From contig CM039211.1 of assembly GCA_008360975.2 (NCBI GenBank), positions 74,753,663 through 74,817,662 of the forward strand: DNA of 64,000 nucleotides. The letters are read 5' to 3'. The notes under the pieces are model-generated. The model ran no database searches and was not told the DNA's origin. It saw nothing but the letters and a program-made list of their open reading frames with translations. Position numbers and translations under genes: made by a program. This document shows positions 1 to 11,000 of this stretch, piece by piece. This stretch comes from Lichenostomus cassidix. Taxonomy: Eukaryota > Chordata > Aves > Passeriformes > Meliphagidae. How positions within the stretch are numbered: position 1 is the stretch's first letter; each line of letters begins with the position of its first letter.

Positions 1-720
1 ATTATTTCTGGGAAGCAGAAAGCAGGGATGGCAGCTTTGACCTGCAGGGATCTCAGCTGTTAATTGGAAGTGTTTTCGGCCGGGTTTAGGTGGTGCTGCC
101 GGCATTCCCGATCCCCGCCCGGCTCATCCCGCGGGATCGAAGCCCCGAGCAGGACAAGGGGTGACAGCAGCTCCCGGCAGAGCTGCCCGGAGCAGCCTGG
201 CTGTCATCTCCAGCTCCGGGAGCTGCGATTTCCTGCAGTAATTAGTCTCTCGGTGAGTTTTTAGGCTTTTGTGGCATGTTGGGAAGGCGATGAGTTCGAC
301 AGCGATACCTGCCGGGGGAGGATGGGTGTGAGACAGGGAAAAATGGGATGTGGGAATCGGGAATGGCAGAAAAGCGGTGATTTTTAGGGAAAATCGGATT
401 TGCTGCTTCTCCCTCAGCACCCCCGAGGTGCCGGGGGATGGGAATTGATCCTCAGCTTCCCTGGATTCAATGGTGTGATGGAAACATCCTGGAATTCTGC
501 TTGGATAAAGGATGTGGAATTCCACCATCCGGATGTGTTTTATGGAAGTGGAACTCCTAAACTCATCAGGCCTTGCAGGAAATTGTCAATTTCCAATTCC
601 CACATTTGTGGGAATCCTAACCAAACACAGGAATAAAAGTCCCGTCCAGGCTGAGGTATTTTCTGGGATTCCAGAGGAATCCCATAAAAACCCGGGAATT
701 CTTATCCCGGGAATATTTTC

Positions 721-823
721 CTGCAGGGATTTTGGATTTGGGATATCCTGGGAATGTTTGCCTGCAGGGATTTTGGATTTGGGATATCCCGGGAATGTTT
801 GCCTGCAGGAATTTCGGATTTGG
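721..823. repeat. 41-bp tandem repeat, about 2.5 copies
   Basis: The words CTGCAGGGATTTTGGATTTG and GGGATATCC recur with starts at 721, 762 and 803, an exact 41-bp period. Copies 1 and 2 differ by about one base and copy 3 is truncated and diverged. This indicates a young local duplication. Confidence 0.9.
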
Positions 824-1479
824 ACCCCGCGGGGCCAAAAGAGTTGGGAGGGTGGTTTTATTCTTTTTTTTTTTTTTTTTCTGTCACATCCCCACTCAAA
901 GCAACAAACACTTCCTGGCCGAGCATATGCGGGTGCCGGGGAAGGAGAAGCTTCCCAATTCATCTGCTGCAGGAGCAGAAGGTGTGAAGTGGGAGGAGAA
1001 GAATCGCGAGCGGTTTGGATGCCAGGGAAGATCGCGGCGATATTCAGCAGAAGGGATAGATGGGAAACACGTGGAGCTGGGCAGAGCTGGCACCGAGAGC
1101 CACGTGGGCACCTCGGCCAGCCCTGGACAAATCCTGCATCTTATTTCTGGGGTTTTTTCCAGTATTTTCCAGGCATGGAACGGAATGGGATCTTTTCAGT
1201 GACTGCCCAGCCTGCTGCCCGAGCAGGAAAAGTGGCTGGGAACGGGGATGTCATTCCAGAACATTCCATCCTGCTTTTCCCAGGGCTTTGGGTGAGGAAA
1301 GAATTGATTTGCCGTGTCGATTGATCTGTGATCCCACAGCTCCCAGCTCCCTTCCTGGGGGCATCCAGGCAGCCCAGAACTCCAGAGGAATAAGGGAAAG
1401 CTGTTAGAGCCTCATTAGCTCCCGAATTCCTGCAATACCCATCCGGGAGCTCCTCGCGAGTCATCGCAGCACCTGCAGA

Positions 1480-1830
1480 ACCAATGGGTTTGTGGGAAGC
1501 AGGGAATGATTATTCGCACCTCATCTCGTCGCCTGCCTCGGAGGAGAATCATTACAGGCAGAGGTTTTTCGCTCCCACCACTGCGTTTTTCAAAATTGAT
1601 TCCTCATACTATTCATTTCTAAATGCCTCCTTTATCCCAGTGCTATATAGCCATCGTATAGATAATTTTATAATGTATATATAATGCCAGAGATAAAACT
1701 TTATAACAGATATAAATAGAATGTCACAATAAATAGAATTTTGTAATGCCTGTCATTTGATGATATAGAACTTCATAATATTTATAACGTTATAAACACC
1801 TAATTATCTCTATCTATACCATAATTTTAT
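1480..1830. promoter_or_regulatory. AT-rich island, candidate conserved non-coding element
   Basis: The GC-moderate surroundings give way to AT-rich sequence with many TAAT and TATAA words. At 1781-1796 there is a perfect 16-bp palindrome, TTTATAACGTTATAAA. The segment could be an enhancer or simply AT-rich DNA, and no function is visible. Confidence 0.3.
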
Positions 1831-3629
1831 GAATTCCAAACTATTCTGTTCACTCCATACAGAACAGATCCAGGCATTGCAAACCCTTTGGAAAACCTTC
1901 CCGGCCACAGAAAGCTGGGAGAGGCTGATAAACCCATATTTTAAAGGCTATTTTTGGGGCTCAAATTTGTCCTGTACTTCCCAAGATCTCACGGAAGTGC
2001 CTTTGGGAAAGCTGGGATTGGGATCAGTGCTGTGTAATTCCGTTATTCCATGTTTGAAGAATCATGGAGTACAATTCTCCCACCCTCTGAAAAACCACAG
2101 AGCTTTTCAAAAAGTCCATCCAGCCGGGAATTTCGGGGTTCAAATCCCCTCATCCCACCATTTCCCCGATGAAAAATTCCACCACGGAACTCGCCGTGCC
2201 TTCCGACGGCTGGCTTGGCGAGAGAGAGGAGGGAAGGAAGCACTCAGAGCTCTCATCAGATGCTCCGAGAATGATTTCAGCTGCTAAAAATGCTAAACAA
2301 AGTTGGATTTCAAAGGCCACGTTCCAAAGCCTTCCCCTCTGATAATTGCTTTTCTAGGGTTTTTTTAAAAGCCATCTGCCATCGATTTCATTGCAATTTC
2401 AGAGGGTCTGGATGGGGGATGTGGCAGTTTCCCCCGTTTATCCCGATTTCCTCCCGTTTATCCCGAGTGCCTCCCCCCGTTTAGCCCCGGTTTCTCCCGG
2501 GATAGCAGAGCTAGCAGCGCCACCTTGTGGACATCTCCGGGATCTCCAGGATGAAAACATCCCGAGTGAAGAGGAGCAATTAAACCTCAGAATTTCAACT
2601 TAATTAAGATTAAACGAGGTTGAAAACCCCTCCTTTGTTTACTTTACTGGCATCAAACAGGAAACCTCAAAGCGCAAAGCTCTGGGGCTAAAAATTCAAG
2701 GGGTGATTTGGTCTTGGGGGAAAAGAATCTCAATTTTTCTACAGAAATTCTTGGTTTTTTTGCTCTTGGCCACACCAGCCTCCCATTCCTCACTTCTGCA
2801 CTTTAAGGTCTGAAAGGCAAAGTTGGTGCACCAAGGTTGACAAAAGCCATTTTCCCAGAAATTCCCAGCTGAGAGAAATCCAAGAGAATCTAGGAGAAAT
2901 TCCCATTTCCTAACCCCCTGGACAGCATTGGGTGCAGGGATTTTATCCATAAAGCTGTAATCCAATCCAGCCCTTCCCACAACAGTTTTTTTTTCAAGGA
3001 TATTTTCTATTTCCATCCCATGTAATGCATAGTCTTGGCATTTCTTATCACTCCCAACCATGCCTTTAGCAATTTTTTTCCCCGTTTGTTCCAAATTTCA
3101 GGGCCGTGCATCCATTTTGCCTCAGACCAAAAGCCTATCATGCCTTCTCATCATTTTAATTAAATGTTTGATTTGGACTCCAAAGGTGCATGCAAATCAC
3201 CAACTCCATTTGATTGGGGATGGGAAAAGCTCCATCTTTCCCAAACGAAGCTGCATTTCCGTGGGTTGGGAATGAAAAGCTGAATTCCCACATTAAACAG
3301 CATTGTTTTCCAGATCCGTGGAGGATCCTATGGCATAAAATTTGGATTGTTGGAATTCATCAACTCCCAATGAGCAAAGAGTGAAATTGGTGTGAAATGG
3401 CTCTGGAAACAAAATTTTATTTGTGTTTTTTTGTATTTTCCACGTGGAACTCGAGATTCACCTTTCTGGATTTCCCCAGTGGATTTCCAGCCCCTTCATC
3501 CCCAAATCGAAATGTTTTCTCAGAGCAAACGGGATTGGAGTTATTTATTTTCCCTGGAAATAAATCGGTTGGGTTGTAATTTGGATGTAATGTTCCCCCA
3601 AAAGCCATTCAGGCAAAATCTCTTTTTAA

Positions 3630-3890
3630 CTGTGCCTAATTACGGATCGGAGGCTGCTCGGCACCGAAACCCGAATGTTGATGATTTCCCCCCGCAAAGG
3701 GGAAAAATCATAAATTCTTTCTAATGGGATCTTTAATAATAAAAAAGAACATAATCATTACTATCCAAAGACGGATGGCTTCCATGGGGCTTCCTCACCG
3801 GCATTTTGTCTGATTCCATCACAGCATTAATTATTGGAGACTAATTAGGCAAAATTGCGATGGCAACCCTAATGAAAACAGGTCTCCCAA
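3630..3890. promoter_or_regulatory. candidate conserved non-coding element
   Basis: Homeodomain-type TAAT/ATTA words are dense, for example ATTAATTATTGGAGACTAAT around 3826-3846. An RFX X-box-like site, ATTGCGATGGCAAC, lies at 3854-3867 and matches 12 of 14 positions of the canonical GTTGCCATGGCAAC. The composition contrasts with the flanks. Enhancer function is inferred only. Confidence 0.4.
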
Positions 3891-4136
3891 ACCCCAAATT
3901 CCTTTAGCTCCTTCCTTGCTTTCTGAGTGTTCTTTGGAGCTTCAGCCTTTACAGTTTTCCCAGCAAGGCGCAGCTGAAAAGTTTGCTTTTCCTTGGTTTT
4001 TTTACTGAACCTTTTTCACAAGGAAAAGGAAATGGACAAGGAGGAAGTGGTGATCTTAATAATGAGGCGATTTCTTCATTGTTAGGTTCTTTCTTAATAA
4101 TTAGCCTGCTAAAGGCAGCACCTCATCAGGGAGGAG

Positions 4137-4242
4137 ACTTTTTAAATTTTGGTATCACCAAAAGTTTCCAAAATCCGGGTGATCTTACAGACTTTTTAAA
4201 ATTTGGTATCACCAAAAGTTCCCAAAATGCGGATAAGATGGG
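4137..4242. repeat. 54-bp tandem duplication
   Basis: The word ACTTTTTAAA begins copies at 4137 and 4191. Both copies continue through GGTATCACCAAAAGTT and CCAAAAT with few differences, so the two 54-bp units are directly adjacent. Confidence 0.9.
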
Positions 4243-5010
4243 AATCTAGGTGAGGAGTGGGAAGATCCTGAAGCCACCAGAAAATTCCCATTTTTAGATC
4301 TGCTCTTTGGATTTTCTGGGGGGGAAAAGAGTTTTGGAGCTGCCAGGGAGGAAATCCCACCATTCCCTAATCCCTTCAACTCTGCTTTTCTCAAAAACAG
4401 TTTTCCATGGTTTGGGAAACTCTGGGAGGAGCAAAGCAGCCTGGAATGCTCAGGAATTTTCAGCTCACAGCCAGGAGGTGAAGCAGAGTTCAACCTGTCG
4501 AGTTGGACTGGATGATTTTGATAAAATAAGAGATTTTAGGGTGTCAAAAGGAGCCAGGCTGAGGTGACACCACCTGGTGTCCCCGGGGTGTTACACACAC
4601 CTTACTCCCAGGTGTAAGCACTACTCAGGCCATGCAGGACAGGATCAGCCACACTTAAGGAGATTATTTCCCCACGCTGGGAGCCAAGTGTGGATATCAC
4701 TGCTTTCCCCTCCTGATCCTCCAGCCTTTTGCTCTGGATAACAAATCCCCAGGGAATTACTGGAGAGATTTCCCTAAGAGCATCGCGGCGGGATGGAAAC
4801 GAGGAGTTTCTAATCCTCCTTTTTTCTCCAACCCGTCTGGCAGCTCCTGTCGGAGAATGTGGAGTCAGCAGGGACTGGGGATGTGCAAGATGGGAAAAAG
4901 AATCCAGAAAAAGAGCTTTCCAACTAGGCCTCGGCTCAGGGAAATCCTCACTCTGCGTTTCGGTGAGGATGGAGGAGGTGGCAGTGGAAGAACTCCTGGT
5001 CCTGCAAGTG

Positions 5011-5155
5011 TGGAATCAGCTTTAGACTGGAAGGGACATTGAGGTGACCCAGGGCCACATCCAGCCTGGCCTGGAGTGCTTCCAGGGATGGCACAGCCAC
5101 TCCACAGAAGGGTTTGGGTCAGGAGGGACCTTGCAGTCAGCTGCTCCAGCCACAG
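5011..5155 (-). mobile_element. decayed CR1 LINE 3' end
   Basis: The segment reads like the reverse complement of an avian CR1 3' end. It has ACTGGAAGGGACATT, CATCCAGCCTGGCCTGGAGT and CTTCCAGGGATGGCACAGCC in the usual order. A second partial CR1-like start, GGGTTTGGGTCAGGAGGGAC, follows at about 5109 and suggests nesting or duplication. Confidence 0.7.
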
Positions 5156-5213
5156 ATGGGGGCTGTGGTTGGGTAACAGATGGGTGACCTGGCTGGTTCA
5201 GCTGGGGGTTGGA

Positions 5214-5335
5214 GGCTGCTGGAAGGTGCTGGAAGGTGTTGGGAGGCTGTTGGAAGGTGTTGGAGGCTGCCAGAAGCCCCTGGAAGTTGCTGGAAGCCCC
5301 AGGAGGCCACCAGAAGCCCTCAGAGGCCCTCAGTC
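5214..5335. repeat. degenerate GCTGGAAG/CCAGAAGCC minisatellite
   Basis: Short units such as GCTGGAAGGT, GTTGGAGGCT and CCAGAAGCCC repeat irregularly over about 120 bp. They form a low-complexity stretch next to a CR1 remnant. Confidence 0.75.
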
Positions 5336-5459
5336 TCCACTAGAAGAGGGATTTTGGACACGGAGATTTGGATCATGCCAGGAAGTCGAGCAAAATCCCC
5401 GTTCGCAGTCAGAGGTTTTTTCCCTCCCCACTGCCCACGAGTGCAACCAGGCAACTGCT

Positions 5460-5700
5460 GACTGGAACGTTTCTATTGTGGGGGTTTATGCTAAATAGGC
5501 ATATCTTAATTGCATTAGTCAAAATAATTAGCTAATATATTTTTGCATAATGACGAGGTAAGCAAATATCACCCAAGCTCAGTGCTTCGTGCCTGAGTAA
5601 ATTTGGGAAATTAATCGACTCCCAACTTCCTAATTATCTGCCTTTTATTCCGAAACTCAGACGATGAAATGCTCCTGCATTTTGTCATTTAGTTGGAAAA
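5460..5700. promoter_or_regulatory. candidate conserved non-coding element
   Basis: The island is AT-rich with TTAATTGCATTAG, AATAATTAGCTAATATATTT, TTTATGCTAAAT (octamer-like) and ATTAATCGA words. Such homeobox- and POU-like density resembles vertebrate developmental enhancers. Conservation is not testable here. Confidence 0.4.
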
Positions 5701-7429
5701 TTTGAAAGCACCTGGTTTTCCTTTTTTCTCCTCCTCATTTTAACAAGGAAATGGGAATGATTTTTACTTGCCTTTCCCTGTTTTCCATTTTTTTTTGATC
5801 CTTCCCAAAGTCAAGGATCACAAAGCTTCCTGATTTCCAGATGTGGAGCTCAGGTAGGAATTAGAATCAAATATTTTAGACTTCCCAATGGTGCTGGGAA
5901 TGGTTGGATTTCAGGGTCTTTGGAAGGGTTTTTCCTGCAATCCCACTGGGAAGTTTGATGCATTTGGCCATTTTGATTCATCTCCTCACCTGGGAAATCA
6001 GAAATATCCCAATTTGGGTGGAATTTTTCCGATAGAAAACACGAATCAATGGATGTGATCCCCACCTTTCTCCAAGCCGGACAGCTGGGAACGAGAGATC
6101 CAATTTTATCTTTATTTTTCATGTGGGTCATTTCTATTTCACCATTGCTCCCATTAGCTCCTCCATTTTTGGGGTCTCTCAAATTCCTAACAGACAAACC
6201 CTCCTAGCCACAGCAGCAGGACACGGATAAAGCTATTTTTCCCAGGATTTTCTCTGTGTGACTCCATGTTGTTATCTCCAAAAGTATCCCAAAGGATGCA
6301 CAGACAAGGAGGAAAATAGCTCCCCACACACACTTAGGCCCAGCTGGGATCTCTCGGCTAAAAACGACGGTGCCAAACCCAAAAAAGTCCCCCCAGCCCC
6401 TCGAATCTGGGGAAAGACAGCAATTCACACTGCAATCTGTTCTTTCCGTGCTGCCTGGTTTATTATTAACCACACTCAATTTCTTGTGGCAATTCCTGGA
6501 AGGAATTTCTGGGGTTGGAAGTTGGGTGTAAAATGGGTTTAGGGGGTCAGGGCTACCTGTCTGATCCATAATAGAGGATGTCCAATTACAGGGGTTCAGG
6601 ACAAGCCCTGCAGAACCCATTAAATCACATTAAATCACATTAAATTATATTCACTTCGTTCTCATTCAGTCCTGCTGTTTCTCAAGTGATTTTCCAGTTT
6701 ATCCTGATTGTCTCCTCCACATATGTGGGAATGAGGATGGAAGGGAAAACCCAGAGATATAATTTCTGTGGAAATTATGAACAAAATGTATTTTTTCAGG
6801 CTCAAAAGAATCAGAGCCCCATCCTGCCATCATCATCCTCATCCAAAAGCAAGGAGGTGAGTGCTGGAGAGAGGGAATTAATTACAATTAATTACAATTA
6901 ATAACAAAGCAACGTAAACTCCGCTCTGAGCTTGTTCTGTGATGGGCTGGGTGGTGTTCTCATTGAATAAATGGAATAAATGGATTACATGGAATAAATA
7001 AATGGCAGAGCAGTAAATAACCTAGGGAGAACTCATTGCCATTCCTGAGGAATTCCAGCAGGTAGATAAGACTGACAGTGCTGGGTTTGGGGTGGGGATG
7101 GAGCTCTGATCCAGGGGAATTCCCAATCCACGATGCCAACCTGGAATTCTGGCCGAGAGGAGCAGCAGCCCCAAATAACCCCAGATTCCTTCCCGGATAA
7201 ACCAGCTCGGCAGGGAGGATGTTCTGCCCAATAAAAAAAAAGAAGCAAAGAGTGACCTGACAGATGCCAGGAGGAATTCCGGATGCTGATGATGATGCTG
7301 ATGGATGCTGCGGGTGCGAACGGGAGATGTGAGACACCGGCAAAGGCGACAACAGCTCCGGGACGGAGGGAGGGAAAGGGCTTGGGGGTGGCACGGGGGA
7401 GGTGGCACCGGGGGGAGGTGGCACTGCTG
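5701..7429. other. intergenic DNA
   Basis: No gene is supported. Small simple repeats occur: a 12-bp ATTAAATCAC-type triplet at about 6618-6649, a TTAATTACAA duplication at about 6878-6903 and GGAATAAAT units at about 6965-7003. The rest is unique sequence. Confidence 0.6.
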
Positions 7430-8175
7430 ATCCCGAGGGAGGCGCGGGATGGCCGCAGCTCATTTTCTGCCTAGGTGACTCCGCCAGACACGTATCGTGC
7501 TCTACTTAGCATTTCGCCTCCCCTGCCGCCGTGCCATGTGCGGGCGCAGATGGCAGCATTTATCTTTCATTCCCTGTCCCACCGGCAGCTAGCGAGGGAC
7601 ACCGGATGCCCTCCCGGTCCTTCTTCCCCTTCCTGCTCCGGTTTGCCGCTCGCTGCGGACAAATCCGAGCCGGGAAAGAAAAGCTGTTTGAACTCAGCGC
7701 CCCCTGTGATTTCCGCACCAAACTCGATAACTTTGCCGGAATTTGCGCAGCTTAATTAAAGCGCCAGCCCACCGAACAAGGCGAGGAGTTGGAAAAGATT
7801 ACACTCAATTAGACTTATAAATCTTGGGCAGGTAATGAACATATTCTTTCGATGGACACTTATCTTCCTCCCCAAGATAAACCACCACATCCATATAATG
7901 CATTGCTAAGCCTCCCTTTTCGCCAGCCGCCAGCAATCCCATTTTCTATTAAATAATAATCATTGTAATTAATAGACTGGTTATTTTATCTCCCTAATCT
8001 GGTTACAGCCATTTATCAAAGGGATGTAAATGAGGGCGGCAGAAAGCCGTTCATTATGATTTTCCAAAGGGTCTACGCCTCTCGCTGGAGCATGGAAAAT
8101 GTAATTCTCTTGAACTTAATAAGATACTTGACTTCGTGTCATTCCCGGCAAGCAAATCCAGTCAAGACTTGGCGC
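7430..8175. promoter_or_regulatory. strong candidate conserved non-coding element, bipartite
   Basis: The left half (7430-7745) is CpG-containing. The right half (7745-8175) is AT-rich and packed with TTAATTAAAG, TAATGAAC, TAATTAATAG and CCATATAATG words. A LEF/TCF-like TATCAAAGG lies at 8014-8022. The texture is very different from the GGAAT-rich filler on either side. It is a likely enhancer of TCF4 or a neighbouring gene, by inference from its location. Confidence 0.5.
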
Positions 8176-8177
8176 TG

Positions 8178-8206
8178 CTTTTTTTTTTTTTTTTTTTTTT
8201 TTTTTT
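8178..8206. repeat. poly-T homopolymer
   Basis: About 28 consecutive T follow a candidate conserved element. It could be the oligo-A tail of a minus-strand retrocopy, but no retrocopy body is recognisable. Confidence 0.85.
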
Positions 8207-9480
8207 CCCTGTCACACTCAATTAGTTCAACTCACAGTTCTCCATCAGTTTGGGGAGGTTTTCCCCACGCCCTTCCCACGTGGAATTTCGGGATGGAAGT
8301 GTTGCAGGCTGGATAACCTAGCCAGTAGAAAATGTCCCTGCCATGAAATGATCCTTAAAAATCCCTCCCACCCCAGTGAGAAATTTCCAAGCCATCAGTT
8401 CCAAAGCACCCGAAAAGGAGAAGGAAAACATCCCAAGGTGTCACCCAGCTCCTGGCACAGCTGATTAATGACAGCCCCGCAGAGAAGTGGCACTTTAGCC
8501 AACTTTCCCTGGTGATGGATGATGACATAATGTCCCCTCCAATTAATGACAGGGACATAAAACACCTGGATGGAGTGCGGCAGATGTTGCTTTGCAGGCG
8601 GGGATTGGTTTTTAAAGGATCACCGGGAATGGGCTTGGGATTTGTCCTCCTGCTTTGTCCCACGTGTGAGCAAGGGGTGGAGTTTGCTCCACAAGGGTCA
8701 CCTCAGAATCCTCAAATCCAGGGACATCTTGCTCAGAGCTTACATTTCCACCAGGATCTCTGGGAATCCATTCTTTTCATTTCCCTGAGGGCTTTTCCTG
8801 ATTTCCAGATTTCCCCCCATTAGTGAATTCCTATAACACTAAATAACCTGGAATTACCTGCCAGTGCATTCACCCCTTTTTTGCCAAAAAAAATTCAACA
8901 GCAAAGGTAAAAAATTCTTTTCCTTCACCCCTCCACTGCTTCCAACAGCAAAATCCCACTTTATTTTGGTTTTTCCCTCTTCCTGCTGCACTCACCCTTC
9001 AGACAAATCCCACTCTGGCACCTCAGAAAGCTCAGGTACATCCCAGCTCCTGCACAGGGAACAAAAATCATGTCAAGTTATCCTAAAGATCCCCAAATCC
9101 CGCTTCTGTAACTGAGGCAGAGAACTCCACTCATTACAGCCTCCTGAGCTGAGAGAAAAAGTTCAAGAAAAATCAAATTTCCTTCCAGCAGTTGAACAGC
9201 TGCACAGAAAAAACAAAACAGGAGGAAAAGCAGGGAGAAGTGAAGACATCCATTTCCAGCAATCAATGGCAGGTGCAAGTCAAGGGCATGGCCTTTAGCA
9301 GGACCCAGGGCTTGGCCAGAGCTCTGCCAATTAATCATCCACAAAATGCACTCGACAGCTTGGAGAAGCTCCTGATTGCGCCGCTAATTCGGCCTTGGAA
9401 GGTGGGGAGAGAGGGAAAGACTCGGGGAAAATCCGGGGTGTGGATTTTGGGGGTGAAGCAGCATTTCTGGGCTGATTTAA

Positions 9481-9643
9481 GCACTCAGAGCTCAGAGTTC
9501 TCTGTGTCTTTTCTCCCAGGAATGACAGAATTCCAGTTTTATTCCAGGGTTGATTCCCAGAGGCACTCAGAGCTCAGAGTTCTCTGTGTTTTTCTCTCAG
9601 CAGTGACAGAATTCTCCATTTTATTCCAGGTTTGATTCCCTGG
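9481..9643. repeat. 82-bp tandem duplication
   Basis: GCACTCAGAGCTCAGAGTTC starts copies at 9481 and 9563. Both continue through TCTCTGTGT, TGACAGAATTC, TTTTATTCCAGG and TTGATTCCC with a few indels. Confidence 0.9.
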
Positions 9644-10718
9644 AATGCCAAATCCCACAGAAAAGGAGGTGCTCAGGTGATCTCCAAGGAATCAGAGCTG
9701 GCTGCAGACAAACAGGGATCCTGGGGTGTTTTGTGTCACTTAAAACTCATGGAAAAAAAAGAGGAAATAACCACTGGTGTGTTTGAGTGATCATTGTTAC
9801 ACTGTGAGGGAACAGGAACAGCAAAATCCCAAAATTTTTTGCCCCCAAATCCCACATTATGGGGTGGGAAAGCTCCCCAGGGGAAAACTCTGACCCCAAT
9901 CTGACATTTTCCAGGATGTCCCATCCCAGAGCTGTGCCCACGGGATGGGGGCAGGAGGTGGCACGTGGCACTCCCGATTTATGTAAGGTTGGCTATTTTT
10001 AGGGCTGTTAATAAAAAGGATTGTTCATCATTATCACGGCTTAGCCCCGGCGAATCTTCGGGGGAAGTGAGGTGATTTATCCCACTAATCCCTAAATCCC
10101 AGCTCCACTAAGAGGGTTGGAGGCTGAGAGATCTCTGAGTTCCTCTCTCCACTTGTTTTTTGGGATGTGAGATTCCCTGGGTTGTTCCTATTTTCTTCCC
10201 AAACCCAGAACTCTTCAGCACCACTTAAATCTGAGCTTCACTGAGTTTTCCACTCAAGTTTTCCACTCCCAGCTTCCTTGGAAAAATCCACCATTGTGCC
10301 TCTAATTCCTGGGGCTTTTCCCATCCTTTTCCCACCCAGCAGGGCTTTGGGGTCCTCGGGAATTCAATGGGAATTTCCAGGAATTTCTTTCCTACTGCAC
10401 CCCAGATCTTCCCACTCCGGCTTCCCCCCCCTCAATTCAAGTCAGGATTAAATTAGGATTACATTTCTCCACCTCTTAAAAAAAAAAAGCCCAGCAAAGG
10501 ATGAAATGTAGGATTAACAGTCTGGGGGAAAATCTGCCGCTCGCTCGAAGATCTTGACCGGGTAATGCGGAGATTTTGGGAAATTAGGAGTTTGAAGTGC
10601 TGCTGGGAGCAGCCTGAGCTGGGTTTACAGCTAAAACCCCTAATCCCTCGGATTCCCAAATCCATGGGAAGAGCTGGAAGGTGCTGCAGGCTTTTTCTTC
10701 TTTCCCACAGCTGAGTAT

Positions 10719-11000
10719 TTTTCCCTGGGAATCTTTCCTTGGTGTGACCTGGAATTGTGAAAGATTTCCCTGCCCATGGTTGAGGTGGAATGAGAAAATC
10801 CTTAATTTCAATCATCTCTCTGACCCAACTCCACCAACTCCTCATTCCACGAGAACAAAAGTATTTTTATGGAATGTTGCATTTCCCTGGGTGATTCCTG
10901 GTGAAGTTTGGAGCAACCTGGGATGGTGAAAGATTTCCCTGCTCATGGATGGGATGGAATGAGAAAATCCTTAATTTCAATCATCTCTCTCACCACAAAA
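10719..11000. repeat. 169-bp tandem duplication
   Basis: GTGAAAGATTTCCCTG occurs at 10757 and 10926, a spacing of 169. After it both copies share GGTGGAATGAGAAAATCC (GGATGGAATGAG in copy 2) and TTAATTTCAATCATCTCTCT. Upstream homology (TTCCCTGGG, TTCCTTGGTG/TTCCTGGTG) extends the unit leftwards. Confidence 0.85.

Larger units (their letters stand above)
1..3629. other. intergenic DNA, left edge
   Basis: No coding region is supported. Open frames here lack codon bias, domains or splice context. The stretch is mostly unique sequence with GGAAT/ATTCC-rich filler and a poly-T run at about 857-880. It also holds a 41-bp tandem repeat and an AT-rich island, both listed separately. From 2300 to 3600 I see only unique non-coding DNA. 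Confidence 0.6.

Noticed and set aside
2134..2160. tRNA B-box-like GGTTCAAATCCCC followed by CCCACCA
   Set aside because: The T-arm stem is only four pairs, and no matching acceptor strand, anticodon arm or A box lies upstream. Probably fortuitous.
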